From: Micropterix aruncella
Lineage: Eukaryota > Arthropoda > Insecta > Lepidoptera > Micropterigidae
Direction: 5' to 3'
DNA: 64,000 nt
NCBI GenBank assembly: GCA_944548615.1
Contig: OX155955.1
Coordinates: 8,967,631-9,031,630 of the forward strand
The position numbers and the translations under genes are program-made. Shown piece after piece: positions 47,701-59,700 of this stretch (positions are counted from its first letter, which is position 1; each line of letters opens with the position of its first letter). The notes below the pieces were generated by a model. It was given only the letters and a program-made list of their open reading frames with translations. It had not been told where the DNA came from and did not search any database.

Positions 47701-50700
47701 AATACATATACATATGCATAAGTTGTCGCAAAGGGTCAAGGCAAAACACAAGAAACACTTCTGAGTAACGATTATCGCAAAACCTAGCTATATTTTAGGT
47801 GAATTACGAAGATTCGGGGCCGTAGCCGCATTCGGAACATGTCGAGAAGGGTCAAGGCAAAACACAAAAACAGCAGCGAAGATCGCAAAACCTAGCTTTA
47901 TTAGGTGAATTGCGAAGATTTGGGGCCATATAGCCGCATTCAGAATGTATTTTCATACATTCTGAATGCGGCTACGGTACTGTATCAAGCCAGAAAATGC
48001 TCTTTATCAGCTACAAATGAGGCTGTATTTCATACGTAGTATGCGTAACTTGTTGGGAAGGGTCAAGACAAAACACAAGAAACACTTAGCAGCGAAGATT
48101 GCAAAACCTATATTTATTTTAGGTGAATTACGAAGATTCAGAGCGGTAGACGCATTCAAATTGTATGTAAATACATACATAGGTATGTATATGCGTAACT
48201 TGAAGGTCAAGGCAAAACACAATAAACACTCCTGAGCACCGATTATCGCAAAACCTGGCTCTATTTTAGGCAAATAGTTATTATTTATCTACCATAAACT
48301 AGGGCGGGTAGAAACGACGAAAATTGCATGTTCTACATATACTGTAATCATACCCGTTGCCTGATTCTGAATATTATATAATTACGGATTTACTGAACCG
48401 ATCTTAATAAAAATCAAATGAAAAAACAAAGAAAAATTACCAGTTTTTTCATAAAAATAATCTTTAAATCCAGGGTATCAAATATATATGGTGCATAAGA
48501 AAAATATAGTAGTAATTATTATAAAACATACCATTATTTTAGTGATTAATCATATTTTTTTGTGATCTTTGTATATTTACATGAACCTACACAAAATATT
48601 CACAGTAAAAAACTTGCGAATCCTTGACATTGTCAAAATAATAATAAAATTCTTTTACACACAAAGCTAATAATGAAAGGGAATTTATCAGATATTTTTG
48701 TCACCGTTGGATATTTACATACAGACAATTAATCTACAAAATATTCACAGCAAAAAACTTGCGAATCCTTGATATTGTCGAAATAATAAGATAACTTTTA
48801 CACTCATAGCTAATAATAAAATGGGCTTTATCAGATATTTTTTGCCATCTTTGCCATATTCACAAAAAAACTAATCCTGTAAAAAAAACGCGAATATTGT
48901 AAAAAAATATATAATAATAATAAATATTATATACAACAAGCCATAACTATACGAATATCATAATAAATATCAATGATATCCTCGGTACTCCTGTATAAAA
49001 TTAGTAAAGAAGTCCTAAAATGTAATTCTAAATAAATCGAGTATAAGGCTATGTCATAGACCGCAACACGCTGATTTCACATGGATATTTCTACTTTTTA
49101 AATTATTGACTTTCAATGACGGAAATTTTGGTTTAAATATTGATAAAAATGTGAATTTCACTTCTTCCCCGTCACAACAACGTTATGATTTACATCGCGC
49201 TTACAAACAACTGGAAAAAAGTTCGTTGCACCGTATCGTCGGATATCTTTCAAAACATTGCAAGCAGAGGTCGTCGCTAATCGCGGGCAAGTACTCCCCG
49301 CGTGACGAGCACAAGCGAAAATGGGCCATTTAGCAGGTTATCTCGGTCAAATGGTGACGAGAGTTGAACGCACCGTCAGCGAACGCCGTACGCTAAGCCT
49401 GCGAAGGGCAGACGTTTATAAAACAAAGCTACTCATTATCACTTGGATACATCGCGCCCGCACCGCTCAGGCAAGCTTCGTATATCGCGCAATGGATGGC
49501 GCTGGCTGTGTCCCGCGCGTGCGGTTCGCGTCTTTGCTAATATGTAATTAGATCCCTAACATATGTCGCGACGCGATATCTCCAGCCAAATCGCCGCGTT
49601 ATCAAAATAGAAAAATCGTACCTTAATGACATTGATTATATAGTGGGCCCGATTGCGTTTCTTTGTGAACTAAAACTAAAATTAGTCCAAGCGAACGAGA
49701 CAGAGCGATACGCTAGAGCGGAATATGGAACGAACGATCGTCGATAAATACTACCTGTTGAACTTATACTCGTCCGAATAAATTCGACCATATTTCGTGC
49801 GGTGTAAGATTTGACCTTGGCGCGCAGTTTTAATGCGAAAAAGCGACAACCGGTCATCTCACACTCCGCTCTAGCGTATTGCCCTGTCTCGTTCACACGG
49901 ACTAATTTCCGATTTTAGTTCACGAAGAGACGCAATCGAGCCCAGTGTATTGGATTGCTCACCGACTTTCTACGATATGGAAACAAGTATTTTTACTACG
50001 AAACGCAACGTGTAGATGGCACTACAGTTCCTAAAATTGATTATTATATTCAATACGACAACTTTTGTGGCATAACATTATGGAGGCGCACTGTAGATGG
50101 CGTTCGTAACACGACGCCTATACGGTGTAAAATCATAAAATATTTTAATTTTAATATTATTTACATAAAGATGTCAATTTTAAAATTTGGCATATAGATT
50201 TCAATACGTAATAATTACGCTCTTTAACCGTCCTACTTTTGGGTTATTCTTCAAAAATTGGGTAAAAAAATAGTTGGTTTTTTCATTAGATTTCTTAGTA
50301 ACAATACTTGTTTATAATATACCAGACATTTTTTTTACACTATAGATCCATTTATTATCCTTTTATGTATTTAGAATCCTTTGTGGGTTTTGTTTTTTTT
50401 TCTCGAACGTATGTGATACGCCTTGGTGCGTTTGGGCGATGATACATGTAGGGCAGATGATGTTCAGATAAACTTATTAATCTATCTAGATAGAATGCAT
50501 TTATTAATGACATTATATCCTATTTTAAAAAAATACCACAGATGACATTAATAATTGAATGTTTTTATTGTTATCGCTGGTTAAATTATTCGGTTTTTAT
50601 AATTAACCGGTCCTCTATAAAAAAAAACATTAATTGTCAATGTTATTACAGATTGCCAAATAAATTACTATGACTTCGGGCGTAAATGCTACTAACAGCG

Positions 50701-53700
50701 CCACCTGCATTTCACCGTCAAAAAACGGTTGCCAAAATGTCCTGCGCAATCTAATACCATATATATTCAATGCTAATATGTAATTAGATCGTTAATAGAT
50801 GGCGCGGCGCGATATCGCCGGCCAAATCGCCGCGTTATCAAAATAGAAAGGTGCAAATCGTTTCGTAATGACTTACTCTATTCAAATACTTCACACTGCT
50901 CGCCGGGCGGCCGGATAAATTATGTTGCAGTTCGGGCGGCGAAACTACCTGAGAATGTGACGAAAAACTGGAAAGAAGGGCGATCGATGGACAAAAAAGC
51001 GCATGCGCATGCGCGGCTGGGGGATGCGCAGGCGTTCATCGTTTCCGCAGTTGCCAAGTCGTCTGGAGGGCAGCTTTGTGCGCCCACAAAATCCCCATTC
51101 TCGGAACGGGCCACAAAGGCAAGCGACGGGCTAAATATTTGTCGAGATCGTAAATGATTCTTCAGATTTGGGCGCTTAGAAGGACGGGGGGCGGGACGAG
51201 GAGCGTCGCGCATCTTACCGGCGGGGAGCGTCGCGCGTCCTACCGGCTCTACCGCGTTATTTATGAGCGGCGACAACGACACAAAAAACAGAGTCAAGAG
51301 ACCTCAAAGCGAGGTTAAACAAACTATCAACAGAGTGTAAACTTTTAACAAGGGATCACAGAGACGCGCTTGAATATAGATTGACTTGCGTGTCGCGTTA
51401 CAATTTTACTGTTATTCTTCTTCTAGCGTTTGTCATCGGATGTTGATCGGATTTAGTGGGAGTCGACAATAAGCATATCACTCTTCGGATATATTAAAAT
51501 GTCGATAGCTAAGACAAGAGAGGTCAGAACTAAAATATCCACTCCTCCAATTCATCTTTAATTTAACTAAATCCGACATCTAATATTGATTTTTTGATAA
51601 ATTCTGATAAGATAATAATGACATACATTATCATGACAACTATCAAGATAGTTATGTTTTAATAATTAAATTTTTTGCATTTAATTTTGTGACGCATCAA
51701 AGTGTAGGAATGCCTGTCTACTGGAGGAGTTAATTGTATTGTGTTGTATTATTGTATTGTACATAGGCATCATGACATTATATGCAATTTAGCAAACTCT
51801 TCTACATTGAAGATGTAGAAGACCACACCATATTCATTACACTGATCCCGAATCTGTAAAAATCTCTGATCTATCTCTATAAATAAGCAAGATATGGGCG
51901 TTTAACACGTTCATTGCCAAACTGAAAATTTGAATATCGTGTGGTGGCCAGTTATTTATCCCGCATATAAATTCGTTAGCGACGACCTCGCGATATCGCG
52001 TGAATGGCCGTTTGGCGTCACAACACGCGATATCGCGTGAACGACCCCGAATGTGTTAAAGAAACGTCAAACACCTACATTTCGGTAGGTTGTCAGTTTT
52101 TTTAAACAATTCATAAACAGCTATATGGCGGTAGGTTTAGTTTTTTTTTAACCATCAAAACACATATTTGGCAGTAGTGAGTGAGTTTTAAAAAATGGCA
52201 GTTAGCTAAACTGCATATATTCCGCAACAACTTCTGGTAAACCCAAAAAGAAACAACTGTACTAATATCCGTTAAAACAGCATCACAACAACCCGATATA
52301 GGTAACTAATACGTATACATTATCACCCCCCATAATACTGGTTATTGACGAACCCCAAATCCCTCTCCAAATACGAATGCAGCAAATGTACCGTTGCCCT
52401 CTTTGCGCACATGCTCACATACGAGTAGCTATACAAACGATTGTATTGTGCGTTATACAATGCTTTTTAAACGGGCGAAGATGTAACTCGGGTCGTCGCG
52501 CGGCGGAAGTGACGCTTCGCGAGGGTCAGTTAAGGTCAAACGCATGATTTCATGAAAACAGGAGCCGTGCGATGGGGAGGCACTTGATTCTGAAGACAGA
52601 TGTGCGTCGACAGATTCAGCGAATGCATCATTCCTTGGGAGGAACTTAATTCTGAAGACAGATCTGCGTTGACAGATTCAGCGAATGCATCATTCCTTGG
52701 GAAGAATTTGATCCTGAAGATAGATCTGCGTTGACAGATTTATCATTCTTTGGGAGGCATTTCATTCTGAAGACAGATGTGCGTTGACAGTATCAGCGAA
52801 TGCAAAAATTCCTTGAGAGGTACTTGCTTCTGAAGAAACCTATGTGCGTTGACAGATTCAGCAAATGCATCATTCCTCAGCGGATCAGATGGATTGCCAA
52901 CAGTTTTTGGGGCTCACGTTGCAAATGTTTTGATCTGGCAACGTCATTTTCGATTCGGGGGCAAGCTGGTAGCCGTACGAGGGCATGTGTGTCGCCTCGC
53001 CACAAAATGTGCGCGAGAGAGTCCGCGCGCAGACAAACAAAACGCGCCCCCGGCCGCGCTCGAATCAACCCCTCAAAAATTAGTCGACAGCTTCCATTAT
53101 CGCCCCATAATATGTTTTCCTTTCGCTTTGTGTGACGATTCTGGCGTCGCGGTCTCGCGGTCACCGGGCCGTTTCGTTCCGTTTGCTTACCGAGACCGCT
53201 CACTTCATCAAATCGACAACCCTATTATCGAGACGATTGCTGTCGACTGCTGAACCCTGAACTAAAAGAACACTAATAAACGGGGAATACTACTATTGGG
53301 AATACATGGTATCCAAACGAGATCCCGATCTATAGTAGTTAGTGTTCCTATTCTCTATGCAAAATTAGTCTGTGTTCTTTGCAAGCAGAATTCCTTATTT
53401 GATATTATGCACTCTTGACACTGAAGATGTTTAAATGTAGTGTTATTATTGATATTGGATATTGAAGTATTATGTCACAGTATATTAATCACACTGATTC
53501 CGAATCTGTAAAAATCCTACCTTTTCCTCTATAAATAAGCGAGATATAGGCGTTTAAAGTACAGTCAAACACCTATATGGCGGAAGTTCAGTTCTTTATT
53601 GTGTGAATTATTAAAAAAACATACAATGTTTAAGTAACAAACTGCCCAGAGAGCATACAACATTTCGTTTTAGAAGAAACTTCATAAAGTAGAAGCTATA

Positions 53701-56700
53701 TAAGGCAATCAACAAGCAGTAAAACTAAAACCATCAACAATTAAAATAATCAATATCAGAAATGATCAAACAAAAGCAATAATCATCAATAATCAGATAA
53801 TCAATCAAACTAATTTTTATAATGTTTTGTCCAAGAAGAATCTAAATACAATGTAATTATATTTAAATATAAGATACCATATAACTAAAACAATCAATAA
53901 AAGTTTAAGTTAGTTTTTTTAAACGTTTCATAAACACCTACATACCTATATGGCGGAAGGGCGGAGTACTTAAGTTAAACTGCAGATATTCCCAAAATTA
54001 CTTTGTAAATAAATAATTCAAAATATTTAAACAACTAACTCAAAAAAATAAAGTCAAAATAACTCTGCAAGCAGAATTTCCTTTATTCTCGACTCTCCAC
54101 GCCCAAACGAAAGCTTAAATGAGATTGTCATTTAAAACATTGGTAAAACCATAAAATAAATGGGCGTAACCAGTTCTCTACAATACACGCAACTATTATC
54201 TACAGAGTAGCTAGACTGGGAATATTATACGTATAATATGCAGTTTCCTATCCTAGCCTACCACCATATAGGTGTTGATTAAAAAAAACTAACAGCCTAC
54301 TGCCATATCTGTTAGACGCTTCTTTAAACGCCTGCATCTGGCTTATTTATAGAGATAGAGCTAAAGATTTTTACAGATTCGGAATCAGTGTGATGAATAT
54401 AGTGGGGTGACATTAAAACATCTTTAATGTGGAAGAGCTTGCTAAGCTGCATAAATATCATGAAATAAGCAATAATTGGATCCAAATCCGATCTACACCT
54501 GCTATACAATCTACATCTCAAAAGGCAATCGACTCCGCAAGAACGGAATTAACACATAGCTCAACGCGGTCATAAAGTGGGTGTTTATCTTGTAAACAAT
54601 TTGTAGCGCCGTTCCTCACTCAGGTATAATAATGGACGACTTTGGCGTGCGTTTGCGGCTCGAGGGATTAACTCAGGCTTCGTACGAATCGAGTCGTGAC
54701 TTACCGATAAACAGTTATTCGGATAATCGCCGAGCTAAACACCCAGCTCTATAAAACAATGCTTGAATTATAACGGGCTACTTTCGCGCGGCTGTACGCG
54801 GAATTTACAGGTTTGAGCGGAATTGAGAGATTTGTTCGAGAGTGTAATTTTTGAATTATCGTGTGATTATTACACAAACAAAACGCAATTTCCGCGAGAA
54901 ATCTTGAAAAAACCAAATCTTCGTATTTCACAATGGATGTATGTATTTATACGTTCGAACGGAACACGTATTGGCTTGATTTGTCCGTATTGGCGTGATC
55001 CCCTTCGAAGTTTTCTCCCTGCACTATGATAAACTTGTGCTAGCGTTTTTACCATTTTTCAAAACATTTCTGGAACACGTACTATCTTAATCAAAAAGTA
55101 ACGACAGTTTTATTTTTTCCCAAGAAGTTGTGGTTTATTCGTCCGTATTGATGTGATCCCCTTCAAAGTATAATCCCCGGACCATAACACACTTGTGCTA
55201 GCGTTTTTTCCAGTCTTCAAAAAAAATCTGGATGGCCCCGAGCTGCCCTGTCTATTTTGCTTTTATCTCTTCTATGGACCCAAAACGAGACCTTTCAACG
55301 TCATTTTCAATTTGCGGAACAAAAAATGGGCCATATTAGGAGAATATGGAGGTGTGGCATCAAATTCATATTCAAAAACTGACGATTTACTCGAGCTGTG
55401 TGTGTAATATCCATTAGTTGTCTCTCCAAAGTTCTGGTCTTTTAGTTCGAATTTTCATGCGCGAATTGTGCAAAACTGGTAACTAATAAAATAGTAATCT
55501 TTGTTAACTTTTTTTACATTTTCTTGAAGCCATTCCCTCAAATCATCAGACTTCTCTTCGCAGCCATCTTGAAACCGTTTGTATTATTCGTAAATCCTTC
55601 GAGTTGATGGAACATCATCAAGAAAAGCTTTCTTCGACATCTCTAGCGTTTCACAAAAATTGATTGATTGAATAAAAATATAATAAGAAAAAACCGCTAA
55701 ACACTTTCGAGGGCGCCAGTTTCGAATGGCCGTTATAAGAAAAATACAAAATCAATATGGCGGAAGCTTTGTGAACATATTGCAAACAATGTTACCAACC
55801 TAGGCAACAACAAAAAACATATCAATAAATCAAAACTAGCTAAATTTCAATTTGACGTTACTTTTCGACCATACCATGGATACGTCCGTTATAAGAAACA
55901 TACAAAATCAATACGGCGGATACTTAGTCGAAATAGTGCAAACAATGCTGCCACCTTACGCAGAAAAAAATACCAGATCGATAAATCGAAACTAGCTAAA
56001 TCTTACATTTGTCGTTACTTTTCCATCATACTACGTATAGTTCGATAAGGCGCAAGGTCGTCACTGCGAGTACCGGTTGCGGAATGTGAAATATGAAAAA
56101 ACCGCCAAAGAAATATAAGAGAGGCCGTTATAAGAACAGTACGAAATCAATAAGGCGGAAACTTGTAGAAAATATTGCAAACAATGTTGCCACCCTACGC
56201 AAAAAAAAAGATCGATAAATCGAACCATGTTAAATCTCAAAATTGTCATTACTTTTCGATCATACTAAGTATATGGAGGTAAGGCGCAAGGTCGTCAAAA
56301 AACAACAAGATCAATACAACGAAACTGGGTAAATATAAAAAATGTCGTTACTTTTCGATCATACATCGTATAAATCCGTTATAAGAAAAGTACTGAAACA
56401 ATATAGCGGATATTTAGTGAAAATATTGCAGACAATGTTGCCAACTTACGCAGGAAATAAGATCGATACATCGAAACTCGATAAATCACAAAATCGTCGT
56501 TACTTTTCGATCATACGACGTATATGGCGATAAGGCGCAAGGTCGTCTCGCTGTGAGTATCCTCACCGGTTGTGGAATGTGAATTAGTAGCCGCCGACAC
56601 CGAAGAGCGGAAACCCGTCGAACAAAAGCGGTTCAATGCACCGCGTCGATGCCTCTATGCCTTCAATCTTCAATCGCCGCGACGACCGCGGATCGAGTCG

Positions 56701-59700
56701 TCTCTTTCGGTTAACAAATTGCGGTATATACGTTTATACGGCGATACCGTTTTGAGAGTTTATAACGGCGGCGGCGCGTCGCGAATAATGCCACAAATAA
56801 CAATAGCAGGCCACCATAACACAGCGGCTGCGAGATGAATGAATGCAATGCGCTATTTAAATATAGATGGGGTGCGCGGATATCGACCGCCTCGCATCAC
56901 CCGGATACGCTCAAACACAAAATATTTATTTACTCGTGACAAAACTTCAGAGATTTTCTAAACTAAAAAACGCTGCCTCTGATATTTTTTCTGACGGAAA
57001 TATACATACTAAAATAATAATAATAAATAATTATGAATTACTACGTGAATTGCAATTGCAGTTAGAGCTCTTAAAATTCAGTTTTATCTATCTGACAATA
57101 CATTTCTAATGTATATGTGAGATCTCGTACGCGCCAAAAAAATGAATTTGCGTTTTTAAATGTTATTGGTGTAAAATCACACGGGCTCAAATTGCTTTCC
57201 ATGTCCCGAGAGCTCAAATTGCTTACTTTTCTTCTAATTCTCATTGTGTATAAATAGTATTATTTATACATGTAGTTTTGTCAAAAATCTACAACTTTAG
57301 GATATTTTTTTACAAAATGAAAAATATAGAAAAAAACAATAATAATAATAAATATTGCTGGCGAATTGTAACCCTGTTTTATAATTGGTCTCCTGAATTT
57401 ATTTGGGTTTTCAAAAATTATGAAATTATTGCGAGCAAATTGTAAACCACGGTTTTGAATTAGCAAAAAATCGACTCGATACGATAGGTATTTATGACAG
57501 TTTAAAAAACCCCTACCGCCATAAAGGTGTTTATGAATTGTCTAAAAAAAAACAAAATTAACCTACAGAAATACACTTAGGTATGTTGACGTTTCTTTAA
57601 ATTTCTATATGTCGCTTATTTATTGAGGCCGAATAAAAATTATAGCAGTTTCGGAATCAGCGTGGTGAATAAAGTCAGGTGACGTTAAAACATCAACAAC
57701 GTAGTATGGTCCCAATTATAAATCAATACTTTGTTATTGCACCGAGATCTACAGATTAGAAGGATCATGATGGTGGGTTTGAAACCACGATTCGTGGCGG
57801 GTCAATTGGGAACCTCAGTCCGAAAAGTGCCTTTCTGAAATCTGTCGTAAAGAGCTACTTACTAAATAAAGACAGCCTCGCGTGAATTAATTACGCTACT
57901 ATGTATGCAGGGCGGAATTTATGTAGTATCAGCACCTTTTTCATTATAAAAAAAACCACTAAATTCGATCATTTCAATGCTAAATCTGATAGAAAATAGC
58001 CTCGGACACGCAATATTTTGTGACAAAAAAAAACACATTTGCATACCCCTCCCCTTATGTGGAAACATATTTTTACACCCATGTGTGGAAATATATATAT
58101 TTAGTTGGTTTTTAAAATAGTTAAAAAAACTAACCTATCAGTATTTTTGATATACCATATAAAATTATTTAAATGATAAGTATAAATTGATAGGTGATAA
58201 GTTTTTTGATGCGCTGAGATGTTTTTTGAAAATAAGTCAATTTATAATAATGAAGAATAAAGACCCCTTAAAATGTTGATGTTTATACCTAATTTTATTT
58301 GTAAACTAGTTAATTCATTCGATTATTAAGTCATTGTAGAAGCCAAATAAATATTTTAATTAATAATTAAAAATAACTTTTCATATTTCCAAAAAATAAA
58401 GGATGACAATTAAGTGCTCCAATTGAGAGTAGGTATTTATATCAACAAATGGGCTTATTTTCTATACTGCTTTAGCTATCTATTTACTGTAATAGTAGGG
58501 TGACGTTAAAACATAAATAATGTAGAATAGGTTCCTATTATACATTAATAACAATGTATTCGTCAATGTAACGTGCTCTTAAATGGCAACGATTAGTATT
58601 TTTATTTCAGAAGGCTTTCGAAATAAGACCCTGCCTAAGAAGTGGTTGTGTTCCTGAATATATTTGTTGCTCTACCATACTCTACAACTAGAGTTATCAA
58701 CTACAACGGACGAACCCGTCACCTCAGGAAGTTTCAACGAAATGTAACGTTCTGTCTCCTGTGAGGTGAGCGCAGAAGACTTAGGGCAAAACAATCCACC
58801 GTCAAGCTCCGTCACCTGCCCGTCAGAGGCCAACGCCTTACGGCGAGGCACCGGGAAAGGTACCCAGCGGGCAGCCTCACCCCTGACTACCAGTTTTGGC
58901 ACCATACTCTACAAGGGTTTCTGAAATTGTCGCAGAGCTACTTACTAAATAAAGAGGGCCTCGCGTGAATTAATTACGCTGCTATGTAAAGGGCATGGCC
59001 AGGTGGAGGGAGGGTCGTCATGTACTCGGTTGATTGAGGTCTTACCTGGCGGAGTTGAGGCGGTATCCGAGGGTCTGGTACTGCAGGTTGCCTTTCGGCT
59101 GTCCGAGGACGCCTTGGGGCGGGCCGTAGCCGGCGGGGTAGTTGTCGGTCTGCGCCGTGGCCGTCGCGGAGGAGACACCCCAAACGCTGGTCACGACCGA
59201 TAGTTGCTGCTGCTGCTGTTGCTGTTGCTGGGCGGCGCCCGCTGGCGGCCAATCCCTGAAACACGACCGACACATTTTCATAACGCCCCCGCGCGCCCGA
59301 CGTCACCAACCCGCCCCGCGGTGCCAATCAATTAATACTTCGCGCACTAAACACTCCGCGATACACAATAATACAATTTGAATTTATGCACTTTAGCAAA
59401 CTCTTCTACATTGAAGACGTTTTGGTATTCTTCTACTATTGGTACCTTTTCTACATTGTTGATGTTTTAACGTCACCCGACTATATTCACCATGCTGATT
59501 CTGAAACTGCAATAATCATTTTCGGACTCAATAAATAAGCGAGATATAAGCTTAATTACGTTTCGTTTATTTTAAAAACATTTCCTAATATCACTATTTA
59601 TAGGAATCTTTCTCAAAAATCAAAACTCTTCAGATTCTAAATGTAAATTGTTAGGCTAAACGTGATAGAAAAAAGCTTTTGACACGCAAATATCTCAAGA

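Noticed and set aside
49106..49551. 75- and 76-codon plus-strand frames
   Set aside because: No motif, no splice context, and the second runs into the direct repeat flanking family-B copy 4.
52849..53253. 134-codon plus-strand and 108-codon minus-strand frames
   Set aside because: They overlap on opposite strands in GC-balanced sequence, with no motif; chance open frames.
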